Origin: Pseudomonadota bacterium
Lineage (GTDB): Bacteria > Myxococcota_A > Polyangia > Polyangiales > Polyangiaceae
Direction: 5' to 3'
Length of the DNA stretch: 64,000 bases
Assembly: GCA_023423895.1 (NCBI GenBank)
Contig: JAFAER010000240.1
Location: 1 to 64,000 of the forward strand
The notes under the pieces are model-generated. The model was not told the DNA's origin. It searched no databases and saw nothing but the letters and a program-made list of their open reading frames with translations. Below, in pieces: positions 36,018 to 44,577 of the stretch. Every line of letters starts with the position of its first letter. Position 1 is the stretch's first letter. The translations under genes and the position numbers were made by a program.

Positions 36018-39000
36018 ATGTCGGTTCGCTATCGCGGCGTTCGCGAGATGGCCTTGGTGATCGCGACGGGGGCCTTCGTCTTCTCGTGCACCAGCGAACG
36101 TCCAGCGCCGTCGGACGACGCGCTCTCGACGAGCACGCAGCAGAGCGCGCTGCTCGTGGCGCCCGGGTGGTCCGCGAACGCCTCGATGGGCCGAGCCCGC
36201 GCCCAGCACGCTGCGATGCTTCTTCCGACCGGCAAGCTCCTCGTCGTGGGCGGCGTCAACCGCTTGGGGTTCGTCAGCACGGCCGAGCTCTACGATCCGG
36301 ACACCAACACATGGGCGGACGCGGGCTCCCCCGGCATCACGGCCAACGTGATGCTCGGCGTCGTGCTGCCGAGCGGAAACGTGCTCTTCCTCGGTGACGG
36401 CTCGACCGCGGGAGTCGTCTACGACCCGGTCGCTCGGACGTGGACGTCGACGGGCACGATGGCGGCCACGCGCTCGCTTCCGACGATGACCGTCTTGAAC
36501 AGCGGCAAGGTGCTCGTGGTCGGCGGGTCGAACCTCGCGACCGCCGAGCTCTACGATCCCGTCACGAACACCTTTGCGCCGACAGGCTCGCTCTCCGCCA
36601 TTCGACGAGCCTTCACCGCCACGCTGCTTCCCGATGGCCGGGTCCTCGCGGCGAGCGGCTTCAACAACACGGACGGAGAGGCCCCGAGCGCGGAGCTCTA
36701 CAACCCTGCCACCGGGACGTGGAGCCAGGCCGCCCCGCCGCTCGTCCCTCGGCACTACGCGACGGGCACGCTCTTGCCGGACGGCCGCGTCCTCCTCGCG
36801 GGGGGATTCACGGGCAACGGCGTGACCTCGTTCAGCGAGCTCTACGATCCGGGGGCCAACACGTGGACCGCAACCGGAAGCCTCACGCATCCGCGCAACG
36901 GCCACTCCGCGGCCCTCCTCCCGAACGGGAAGGTGCTCGTGATGGGCGGCAGCGACGGCGCACGGAACGCGCAGCCGGTGACCGAGACCTACGATCCGGC
37001 AACCGGCACCTGGACGACTGCTGGCTCGCTGGCAACCGCGCGCGAGAACGGAACGGCGACGCTGCTGCCGACCGGCAAGGTCTTTTTCGCCGGCGGATAC
37101 TCGTCGAACCCGAACCTCACCTTCTACGCGGACACTGAGCTCTACGATCCTGGCGTGAACCGCTGGTCTCCGGCCAGCACGTCCACGGGCCGCCTGGATG
37201 CAGCGGGCGTCCTCTTGCCGTCGGGACGCGTCCTCGTGGCGGGCGGCCGGAACAGCGGCGGCAGCTCGCTCGCGACGGCGCAGCTCTATGAGCGTGCCGC
37301 GAACACGTGGTCGCCCGCGGCGAGCCTCGCGACGCCACGCGACCGGGCCACCGCGACGCTGCTCCCGAACGGGCGAGCGCTCGTGGTTGGCGGACTCAAC
37401 GGGACGGCGGTGCTCGCCACGAGCGAAACGTACGATCCGGTCGCGAACGCCTGGAGCAGCGCCGCTCCGTTGACCGGAGCAAGACACTCGCACACGACGA
37501 CGCTCCTCGACGACGGCAAGGTCCTCGCCGTCGGCGGTCAGAACGGCAGCAGCGTCCTCGCCACGGCAGAGCGATATGACCGCATCGCCAACACCTGGAC
37601 GGGAGCAGGTTCGATCGCCGTGGCCCGCGCAGGCCATGCGGCCGTGCGGCTCGCGAACGGAAAGGTCTTCGTCGCGGGTGGACGGAACGGCGCCGGCGCA
37701 GCGCTCGGCTCGTCCGAGCTCTACGACCCCGTCGCGAACGCGTGGTCGGCGGCAGCTTCTCTCGCTCAGGCCCGTGATGGGCTCACGCTCACGCTGTTGC
37801 CTTCGGGCAGGGTCCTCGCCGCAGGCGGCGTCATGGGCGCGGCCGTCCTCGCGAGCAGCGAGATCTACGATCCGACGACGAACACATGGGCCGCCGGGCC
37901 CACGCTCGCGCAGGCGCGCTACCGGCACACGGCGACGCTGATGCCTTCGGGAAAGGTGCTGTTCGCGGCGGGCACGCGAGCAGGAGGAGCGCTCGCCGAC
38001 GTCGCCGAGACCTTCGATCCGACGAACCGCGACCTCACACGCGTCCAGGCGCCGGCCCTGCGCGGTACGGCGGTTGCCGCGGCGCTGCCGTCCGGTGAGG
38101 TGCTCGTCACCGGCGGGACGAGTGCCACGACTGCAGAGCTCTACGAGGACACCGGAGCCCACCCCGCGTGGCGTCCCACGGTCACGGGACCGGACCTGGT
38201 CGTGCGCGGCTGCCCGGCCGTCCTCGAAGGAACGCTCTTTCGTGGGATCTCCGGCGCGAACGCGAGCTCGTACCTCGACTCGTCGACCAACTTCCCGTTC
38301 GTGCGCATGCGTGCGGCCGAAGGTGGACAGCTCTGGACGCTTCCGGCCAGCGCGACGTCCGCGACACGCGCGACCGTGACCGTCCCGGCGGACATGCCGC
38401 CGGGGAGCTACGCGCTCTCGGTCTTCGCCAACGCGATCTCCGGAGGTCGCATGGTGACCGTCGCGCCCAACTCCGCGCCGACGGCCGAAGCGGACGAGGT
38501 GACGACCAAGAACGACACCGCGGTCGCGATAACGGTGACGGCGAGCGATCCCGACGGCGGACAGACGCTGACGTTCACCGTCGTGACGCCGCCCGAGCAC
38601 GGGACGCTGAGCGGCTCGCTTCCTTCCGTCACGTACACTCCAGACCCCGGGTACGTCGGTCCCGACAGCTTCACCTATCGCGCGCGAGACTGCGGGCTGG
38701 AGAGCAACGAGGCGACGGTGAGCATCACCGTCTTCGACCAGCCGCCCGCGATCACCTGCCCAGCGAACGTGGTCGTGGAAGCCACGAGCCCGAACGGCGC
38801 TACGGCGACCTGGCTACCGGCGACGGCATCGGACACGATCTCGACGCCCGAGATCACTTACTCGCACGCCTCGGGCAGCACCTTCCCGCTCGGCCGGACG
38901 ACCGTGACCGCGAAGGCCACGGACGATGCCGGGAACGAGGCCACGTGCACGTTCGTCGTGACCGTCGAAGACAAGACGGCTCCTTCCGTGACGTGCCCCG

Positions 39001-39368
39001 CGGACATCACCGTGACTGCGTCGAGCGCCGAAGGCGCCGCGGTCACGTTCGATCGACCGACCGGAACCGACACCGCCTCCGTGGTCACCGTCTCGGTATC
39101 GCCGCCCTCCGGGAACGTATTCCCGGTCGGCGTCTCCCCCGTCACGGTCACGGCGACCGACAGCTCCGGCAACGCGACGCGGTGCACGTTCCAGGTGGCG
39201 GTGGAGCCGCCTGCTGACGCGGGCGAAGAAGGTTGCGGCTGCCGTGAGGCCCCACGCCGAGGCTCGTCGTACTCGTTGTCGTCGCTCGCGCTCGTCGCCG
39301 GTCTGACGGCGTGGATCGCGCGACGGCGGCGTCGTGTCTCGGTCCCTCCCATGGCTCGAGATCTTTGA
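36018..39368 (+). CDS. Giant kelch-repeat surface protein with HYR domains and MYXO-CTERM-like tail
   Basis: A 1116-residue exported protein. A signal sequence with a possible lipobox (GAFVFSC) is followed by about 14 kelch repeats of ~48 residues (residues ~50-700), each with the pattern LLPxGKVLVxGG ... AELYDPxTNTW. Then come a galactose-oxidase-C-terminal-like (DUF1929-type) domain, a cadherin/Big-type domain (APTAEADEVTTKNDTAVAI), and two HYR domains (ITCPANVVVEATSPNG and VTCPADITVTASSAEG). The end, GCGCREAPRRGSSYS plus a hydrophobic helix and an RRRRR cluster, matches a MYXO-CTERM sorting signal. Probably displayed on the cell surface. The ATG at 36018 has GGAG upstream. Confidence 0.92.
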   Translation: MSVRYRGVREMALVIATGAFVFSCTSERPAPSDDALSTSTQQSALLVAPGWSANASMGRARAQHAAMLLPTGKLLVVGGVNRLGFVSTAELYDPDTNTWADAGSPGITANVMLGVVLPSGNVLFLGDGSTAGVVYDPVARTWTSTGTMAATRSLPTMTVLNSGKVLVVGGSNLATAELYDPVTNTFAPTGSLSAIRRAFTATLLPDGRVLAASGFNNTDGEAPSAELYNPATGTWSQAAPPLVPRHYATGTLLPDGRVLLAGGFTGNGVTSFSELYDPGANTWTATGSLTHPRNGHSAALLPNGKVLVMGGSDGARNAQPVTETYDPATGTWTTAGSLATARENGTATLLPTGKVFFAGGYSSNPNLTFYADTELYDPGVNRWSPASTSTGRLDAAGVLLPSGRVLVAGGRNSGGSSLATAQLYERAANTWSPAASLATPRDRATATLLPNGRALVVGGLNGTAVLATSETYDPVANAWSSAAPLTGARHSHTTTLLDDGKVLAVGGQNGSSVLATAERYDRIANTWTGAGSIAVARAGHAAVRLANGKVFVAGGRNGAGAALGSSELYDPVANAWSAAASLAQARDGLTLTLLPSGRVLAAGGVMGAAVLASSEIYDPTTNTWAAGPTLAQARYRHTATLMPSGKVLFAAGTRAGGALADVAETFDPTNRDLTRVQAPALRGTAVAAALPSGEVLVTGGTSATTAELYEDTGAHPAWRPTVTGPDLVVRGCPAVLEGTLFRGISGANASSYLDSSTNFPFVRMRAAEGGQLWTLPASATSATRATVTVPADMPPGSYALSVFANAISGGRMVTVAPNSAPTAEADEVTTKNDTAVAITVTASDPDGGQTLTFTVVTPPEHGTLSGSLPSVTYTPDPGYVGPDSFTYRARDCGLESNEATVSITVFDQPPAITCPANVVVEATSPNGATATWLPATASDTISTPEITYSHASGSTFPLGRTTVTAKATDDAGNEATCTFVVTVEDKTAPSVTCPADITVTASSAEGAAVTFDRPTGTDTASVVTVSVSPPSGNVFPVGVSPVTVTATDSSGNATRCTFQVAVEPPADAGEEGCGCREAPRRGSSYSLSSLALVAGLTAWIARRRRRVSVPPMARDL

Positions 39369-39373
39369 GCGTC

Positions 39374-39396
39374 CGAGCGAGCTCGAGCATCGCTCG
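39374..39396 (+). terminator. Hairpin after the kelch gene
   Basis: CGAGCGA (39374-39380) pairs perfectly with TCGCTCG (39390-39396) over a 9-base loop, six bases after the stop codon. There is no T-run, so termination strength is uncertain. Confidence 0.35.
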
Positions 39397-39477
39397 CGGC
39401 TCCGTCCCTGCGACGGAACAATCCGTTGCCGGATCGCCCTCTAGCGGTATGCGCTCGCAAGCGGCAAAGTGCAGGCC

Positions 39478-40035
39478 ATGAACCTCACGGTCATCATCGC
39501 GAGCACGCGCCCTGGGCGCATCGGCGGCCCCATCGGAACGTGGATCGCGGAGCGCGCAAAGGCTCACGGCGCGTTCGATGAGGTCGTCGTCGCGGACCTG
39601 AAGGAGATCGGCCTTCCGCTGCTCGACGAGCCGAAACACCCGCGGCTCCGCGAATACGTGCACGATCATACGAAGCGCTGGAGCGCTCTCGTCGACGCCG
39701 CCGACGCGTTCGCGCTCGTCACGCCGGAGTACAACCACGCGGTCGCGCCGGCGCTCGTCAACGCGCTCGACTTCCTCTTCCAAGAGTGGGCGCACAAGCC
39801 CGCGGCGTTCGTCAGCTACGGCGGCGTGTCGGGCGGCCTCCGTGCCGTCCAGATGACCAAGCCGATGCTCATGGCGCTGAAGATGATGCCGATGGTCGAG
39901 TCGGTCGTGATCCCGTTCGCGGGCGCGATGGTGAAGGACGGCGTCTTCACGCCGAACGACACGGTCGACAAGAGCGTCGCCCCGATGCTCGACGAGCTCC
40001 GGCGCTGGGCCGGCGCGCTCGCGACGCTGCGCTGA
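39478..40035 (+). CDS. NAD(P)H-dependent FMN reductase
   Basis: A 185-residue flavodoxin-like protein of the FMN_red family. The phosphate-binding loop is IIASTRPGRIGGPIGTWI, and the flavin-contact segment is LVTPEYNHAVAPALVNALDF with SYGGVSGGLRAVQ. These proteins reduce FMN, quinones or azo compounds with NAD(P)H. The ATG at 39478 is chosen over the GTG three codons upstream because the first beta strand starts right after it. Single gene with hairpins downstream. Confidence 0.93.
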   Translation: MNLTVIIASTRPGRIGGPIGTWIAERAKAHGAFDEVVVADLKEIGLPLLDEPKHPRLREYVHDHTKRWSALVDAADAFALVTPEYNHAVAPALVNALDFLFQEWAHKPAAFVSYGGVSGGLRAVQMTKPMLMALKMMPMVESVVIPFAGAMVKDGVFTPNDTVDKSVAPMLDELRRWAGALATLR

Positions 40036-40059
40036 GCCTCGCCGACGAAGTAGCCTTCT

Positions 40060-40078
40060 CGCCCGGGCTTGCCGGGCG
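40060..40078 (+). terminator. Stem-loop after the FMN reductase gene
   Basis: CGCCCGG (40060-40066) pairs with CCGGGCG (40072-40078) over a 5-base loop, 24 bp after the stop. It is a GC-rich hairpin without a T-run. Confidence 0.4.
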
Positions 40079-40094
40079 TCTCCGTCATGGCGCA

Positions 40095-40164
40095 GAATCA
40101 TCGATGGCGCGAATCGCCAGACCGGCGTTCGACTCGCGGCACACCGACCCGGCATCGATGATTC
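40095..40164. repeat. 12-bp inverted repeat upstream of the ECF/lipoprotein cluster
   Basis: GAATCATCGATG (40095-40106) and CATCGATGATTC (40153-40164) are perfect inverted repeats with a 46-bp centre. Each contains the self-complementary CATCGATG. The right copy ends 28 bp before the start at 40193. It may be a pair of operator half-regions for the cluster promoter. Confidence 0.5.
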
Positions 40165-40192
40165 CCCTCGGCTCCCCTCGCTCGCCTGCTCG

Positions 40193-41344
40193 ATGGCGAA
40201 GGTTCGCGCGGGCGTGAGGTGGTGGCGCGGCTCGCTCGTTCGAGCCTCGGCGGTGGCCTTTGCGAGGATTGCGGCCGTCGCGCTCGCCGCCGCGACACCG
40301 GCGCGAGCGCAAACGCTCCCGCTCAGAACGGAGGCGATTCGCCTTCGTTACGACGTCGAACCGGCGTTCGCGAAACAATGTCCTGGGCAGCTCCGGTTCG
40401 TCGAGCTCCTCCGGACAGAAGATCCGCAGCTCACGCTGGCTCCCGAGGGTGCCACCGCGCGAACGTTCGACGTGCGGATCCGCCGGAGGAGAGAAGGCGG
40501 ATTCTCGGGCGAAGTGGTCGTGACCGGAATCGACGGCTCGTCGAACACGCGAGACGTCACGGCCAACGATTGCGCGGCTCTGGCCCGTGCGCTCGCTGTC
40601 GTGGCGGCGATCGCGAGCGACGTGGTTCGCGCGTCGGAAGCCGTACGCAAGCTCGATCCCGCGGAGTCCGCGCCCGAGAAGCCCGAGGTCCCTGCTCAGC
40701 CCCTGACCGAACCTGCACCTTCGCCCACGGCTCCGCGCTCGAAGCATCACTCGACGAGTCCCGGCGGCGTCGATCACGGATCGAAGCCCGCCCCGGACCG
40801 AGCCCAGCCGGAGTCTCCGCCGTGGCGCGTCGGCGTCGGCGTCGGCTCGGAGCTCGTTCTGGGGTCTCTCCCGCAAACGGTCGTGGGCTACCGCGGCTAC
40901 GTCGACGCGCAGCGTGGGGTCGAGGCGCTCACGTTCGGCGGGCGACTCTCTGTCGCGTTCGCCAGCACGCGGCTGCCAGGCACCACGCGGGTCGACGTGC
41001 ACGTGCAGACGTGGACGGCCCGGCTCGAGGGATGTGCAAACCACCGGTTGCGACTCGCTCTCTCGCTCCAGGGGTGCGCCGGCGTGACGAGCGGACTGTA
41101 CGACTCCTTCGACACCGCCGTCGCGCATAGTCAAAAGCTCTACCCTTGGCTCGCCTTTGGCGCCGGCGGCCGTCTGCGATGGCACGTCGGCTACGGCGTC
41201 ATGGCAGAGCTCTTCGGCCACGCGAGCTACGCGGCAACGGTCTACGACGCCGTCGCCGTGGACGACTCGGGCGCATTTTCCCGGGTTTCCCGCGTCGTCG
41301 GCGAGTTTGGTCTCGGCCTGGGATATTCGTTCGGAGGAAAGTGA
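40193..41344 (+). CDS. Predicted outer-membrane protein at head of ECF cluster
   Basis: A 383-residue protein with a signal peptide ending at TPARAQ. The first ~130 mature residues contain two Cys and a pattern (CPGQLRFVELLRTEDPQLTL, DVRIRRRREGGFSGEVVV) found in secreted myxobacterial proteins of unknown role. A Pro/Ser-rich linker (~165-210) follows. The C-terminal ~170 residues are amphipathic beta strands ending in GEFGLGLGYSFGGK, as in outer-membrane barrels (terminal residue Lys rather than Phe). It lies 58 bp before the ECF sigma gene and may be the surface sensor of that system. Family not recognised. Confidence 0.78.
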   Translation: MAKVRAGVRWWRGSLVRASAVAFARIAAVALAAATPARAQTLPLRTEAIRLRYDVEPAFAKQCPGQLRFVELLRTEDPQLTLAPEGATARTFDVRIRRRREGGFSGEVVVTGIDGSSNTRDVTANDCAALARALAVVAAIASDVVRASEAVRKLDPAESAPEKPEVPAQPLTEPAPSPTAPRSKHHSTSPGGVDHGSKPAPDRAQPESPPWRVGVGVGSELVLGSLPQTVVGYRGYVDAQRGVEALTFGGRLSVAFASTRLPGTTRVDVHVQTWTARLEGCANHRLRLALSLQGCAGVTSGLYDSFDTAVAHSQKLYPWLAFGAGGRLRWHVGYGVMAELFGHASYAATVYDAVAVDDSGAFSRVSRVVGEFGLGLGYSFGGK

Positions 41345-41402
41345 TCGTTTCGGAGCGACGCGACACTTTACGAGCGTGGCCTCGCTCGCAACCCCTTCCA
41401 CG

Positions 41403-41939
41403 ATGCCGAAGCTCGCGCTTTCGTCGGTAGAGCGGGCGCGCCTCAAGAGCGCGGTCGTCGCGCACTACGACTTCGTTTGGCGCGGCCTTCGGCATCTCGG
41501 CGTACGGGCCGAGGACAGCGACGACATCGCCCAGGAGGTCTTCGAGATTCTTGCGCCGAAAATCGGCAGCCTCGGGCCCGGCGCCGAGAAAGCGTACCTC
41601 TTCCAGATCGTCAGCCGCGTCGCGGCGAACTATCGCCGGCGACGCGCACGGCGCTCCAACGTCACCGGCGACGGTGACGTCACGGTCGTTCCGGATCCGA
41701 AACCGACGCCCGACTCGCTCGCCGAATTGAACGAGCGACGACGCCTGCTCGAACGCCTCGTGGCCGACCTTCCCGAAGATCTGAGCACCGTCTTCGTCCT
41801 CTGCGAGCTCGAACGCATGACGCTTCGAGAAGTCTCCGAGATGCTCGAAATCCCGCTGGGCACCGCCACGTCGCGCCTCCGGCGTGCACGCGCTCAGCTC
41901 TCCGAAGCGCTCTCGCGATCCTGGAGCAAGGAATCATGA
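41403..41939 (+). CDS. ECF-family RNA polymerase sigma factor
   Basis: A 178-residue sigma-70 factor with only regions 2 and 4. Region 2 includes DSDDIAQEVFEILAPK and AEKAYLFQIVSRVAANYRRR; region 4 includes LVADLPEDLSTVFVLCELER and the helix-turn-helix TLREVSEMLEIPLGTATSRL. ECF factors direct polymerase to extracytoplasmic-function genes and are held by an anti-sigma factor. The ATG at 41403 gives a normal N-terminus. Its stop overlaps the next start by four bases (ATGA), the usual sigma/anti-sigma arrangement. Confidence 0.94.
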   Translation: MPKLALSSVERARLKSAVVAHYDFVWRGLRHLGVRAEDSDDIAQEVFEILAPKIGSLGPGAEKAYLFQIVSRVAANYRRRRARRSNVTGDGDVTVVPDPKPTPDSLAELNERRRLLERLVADLPEDLSTVFVLCELERMTLREVSEMLEIPLGTATSRLRRARAQLSEALSRSWSKES

Positions 41940-42655
41940 GTGACGGCAATCCCGACCTCGACGATCTCATCCGTTCGATCGACGTGGGCCGGTCGCCCCG
42001 TCGGTGGAACGCGCAGCGCGCCATCTTTCGTCGCCTCGGTCTCGGCGGCGGCGCGGCGCTGCTCGTCGAACGTATCGCCCACGCCTTCTCGTCCGCCGAT
42101 CTCCCGAAGTGGGCTCTCGGCGGAGCGGGCGTCACACTCGTCGCGGGCAGCGCGTTCGTCGCGACGCAGCTCTCGCCCGCTGCACCGGAACGCATCGAGT
42201 CTGCGTCCGAGCTGGTCGCTGGTGAGTCGCTCGAACCGTCGCTTTCGCCCGCTCCGAGCGCTCCGGCCCAGCCCATCGCACCGACCATCTCCGTCGACGC
42301 CCTGCCCTCGGCCCCTCCTCCGACGTCAAAGTCGTTGCACCCGACTCACTCGGCATCAGCTGCGTTCGCCGTCACCGGAGACGGTCTGTCGAGAGAGACC
42401 GCGAGCATCTCGAATATTCGTTCGAAGATCACCGCTCGCCGATATGCCAATGCGCTCGATGCCATTCGCGCTCATCGAGCGACGTTCCCTCGCGGAGTCC
42501 TCACACAGGAAGCCGCGGTCCTCGAGATCCAAGCGCTCGAAGGCCTGGGCGACGACGCCAGAACATGCTCCGCGGGCAAAGCGTTCCTCGACGCGAACCC
42601 GACTTCGGCGCATCGCGCGCGCGTGCTCGGCATGCTGCGCGCGTGCAACCAGTAA
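41936..42655 (+). CDS. Probable anti-sigma factor, single-pass membrane protein
   Basis: A 239-residue protein coupled to the ECF sigma gene. The N-terminal cytoplasmic ~55 residues (NPDLDDLIRSIDVGRSPRRW) precede one membrane segment (WALGGAGVTLVAGSAFVATQ). Then come a Pro/Ser/Ala-rich periplasmic linker and a C-terminal helical region (KITARRYANALDAIRAHRAT ... ARTCSAGKAFLDANPTSAHR) resembling one or two TPR helices. This layout is common in proteins encoded directly after myxobacterial ECF sigma factors. A zinc-binding HxxxCxxC motif of the ZAS type is absent. Anti-sigma function is inferred from coupling and topology. Confidence 0.8.
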   Translation: MSDGNPDLDDLIRSIDVGRSPRRWNAQRAIFRRLGLGGGAALLVERIAHAFSSADLPKWALGGAGVTLVAGSAFVATQLSPAAPERIESASELVAGESLEPSLSPAPSAPAQPIAPTISVDALPSAPPPTSKSLHPTHSASAAFAVTGDGLSRETASISNIRSKITARRYANALDAIRAHRATFPRGVLTQEAAVLEIQALEGLGDDARTCSAGKAFLDANPTSAHRARVLGMLRACNQ

Positions 42656-42676
42656 CCCGATTCGAGCAGCAACGAT

Positions 42677-44485
42677 ATGAATCGAACGATTCGAAGCTCA
42701 CGCCTTGCGGCCGTCGTCGTCGGCGCAATGGCCACCTCTGCCCTCTACGTGAGCGCGTGCGGGTCGGACCGCACGCTCTTCATCGAGGATCGGGCCATCC
42801 TGGACACGGACGCGGCGCCTCCCACCCCTGAGTGCGCACGTCGGTGCTCGCTCGACGGAAGGTCCGTCATCCAGACGTGCACCGGCGAGGTCCTCGAAAC
42901 GTGCGCCGACGATCGCGCATGTGGCGCTGGCGTCTGCCAGGAACCGTGCGCCGCCGCCGCCGCCGACAAGAGCTCGAACGGGTGCGACTTCTATCTTCAA
43001 CCGCCCGCACCAGCACCGTCGAAGACCGTCGGCTCGGCCACGTCGCGAGCCTGTTACGCGGCGTACGTCGTCAACCGCTCGACGCTACCCGTGGAGATGA
43101 CGCTCGAGCTCGACGGCCGGACGCTCGATCTGTCCAAGGCCGTGTACCGAGCTAGCCCGGGCGCCCCTTCCGAGATCGAACCGCATTCAGGACCTGTTCC
43201 TCCCGGCGAAAGCGTCATCGTGTACATTTCGGACCTCCCGCCCGATAGCCCGCGAGGGGACGCCAACCCTCAGTGCCCCGACGGCGTCGTTCCGGCGACC
43301 TTCGAGAGCACGTTGCCCCAGGGCACGGGTCGTGGCCGCTCCTTCCACCTCACGACGACGGCGCCCGTCGCGCTCTCGGCGATCTACCCAGCGGCAGGCG
43401 GAGGCTCGGCAACGACGACGGCCACCCTCCTTTTGCCCGTTCCGATGTGGGGCAAGGAGAACATCGTCGTCAACGCCTGGTCCAAGATCACCAATGCCTT
43501 CTATTTCAGTGGCAAGGGACCGGCCGCGCAAATCGTCGCCTCGGAAGCCGACACCGACGTGACCATTCATCCCTCACGGGCCATCGAGGACGGCGCCGGC
43601 CTGCGCGGTGCGCCGGCGGGCATCCCCGTGACGTATCGACTCGCGAAGGGCGAGGTCCTGCAGCTCAACCAGGCCGACGAACTCACCGGCAGCTTCGTCG
43701 AGTCGACCAAGCCCGTCGCCGTCTTCGGCGGGCACGAATGCATGTTCATCCCGTCCGACGTCGCCGCTTGCGACTATGCACAGCAGCAACTGGCGCCTCC
43801 CGCGCAATGGGGCTCCGAATACGCAGCGATTGGTCACCGCCCGCGCGAGGAAAACGAATTCGAGACCACGTTCTACCGCATCGTGGCTGCTCGTGACGGA
43901 ACACGTCTCGACTACGATCCGCCGACCCCGCCGAGCGGCGCGCCGCTGACGTTGGCGGCGGGAGAGCTCGCCACCTTTTCGACCGGAGTCGGCGAGCCGT
44001 TCGTCGTCCGCACGCAGGACGCCGATCATCCCATTTACGTCGCGACCTACATGACTGGCTGCGCCACGACGCAGAACAACCTCGGCGACGCCGAGTTCGT
44101 CAATGTCGTCCCGGCACAGCAATATCAAAACAGCTACAGCTTCTATGCGGACCCCACCTACAAAGAAACATCAATCACGCTCGTTCGCAGGAAGACGGGC
44201 GGCGAATTTCGAGACGTGTGGCTCGAGTGCGCAGGCGTCCTCGATGGGTGGCAGCCGATAGGAATCCGCGGCGAGTACGAATGGCGACGCGTCGCCCTTT
44301 CACGGAACCGAGGGCCGGGCGATGCGTTCGACGGAGGGACCTGCACCACGGGACTCCAGCGTCTGCGCAGCGACGGTGAATTCACCGCAACGCTCTGGGG
44401 AATGGACGCTGCAAATAGCTATGCCTACCCCGGCGGAACTGCGGGACGAACGCTCTCGACTCTCTCGTTCGCTCCCGTCCGCTGA
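42677..44485 (+). CDS. IgGFc-binding-type lipoprotein
   Basis: A 602-residue lipoprotein; the lipobox is LYVSAC with Cys28. A Cys-rich N-terminal part (42-95; CARRCSLDGRSVIQTC, CADDRACGAGVCQEPC) is followed by a large IgGFc-binding-type domain with GRSFHLTTTAPVALSAIYPA, WGKENIVVNAW, STKPVAVFGGHECMFIP and PIYVATYMTGC. In animals this domain occurs in mucus-associated IgG Fc-binding proteins; in myxobacteria it occurs in secreted adhesin-like proteins. The function here is inferred as adhesion or surface display. It begins 21 bp after the anti-sigma gene. Confidence 0.88.
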   Translation: MNRTIRSSRLAAVVVGAMATSALYVSACGSDRTLFIEDRAILDTDAAPPTPECARRCSLDGRSVIQTCTGEVLETCADDRACGAGVCQEPCAAAAADKSSNGCDFYLQPPAPAPSKTVGSATSRACYAAYVVNRSTLPVEMTLELDGRTLDLSKAVYRASPGAPSEIEPHSGPVPPGESVIVYISDLPPDSPRGDANPQCPDGVVPATFESTLPQGTGRGRSFHLTTTAPVALSAIYPAAGGGSATTTATLLLPVPMWGKENIVVNAWSKITNAFYFSGKGPAAQIVASEADTDVTIHPSRAIEDGAGLRGAPAGIPVTYRLAKGEVLQLNQADELTGSFVESTKPVAVFGGHECMFIPSDVAACDYAQQQLAPPAQWGSEYAAIGHRPREENEFETTFYRIVAARDGTRLDYDPPTPPSGAPLTLAAGELATFSTGVGEPFVVRTQDADHPIYVATYMTGCATTQNNLGDAEFVNVVPAQQYQNSYSFYADPTYKETSITLVRRKTGGEFRDVWLECAGVLDGWQPIGIRGEYEWRRVALSRNRGPGDAFDGGTCTTGLQRLRSDGEFTATLWGMDAANSYAYPGGTAGRTLSTLSFAPVR

Positions 44486-44577
44486 TCCGGAGCAAACCTT
44501 CCAATGCGCCGCAAGTCCCAGCCTTCGGATATCCATGACGTCTCGAAGCCCCACGATCGCTACACGAGGCCATCGAA

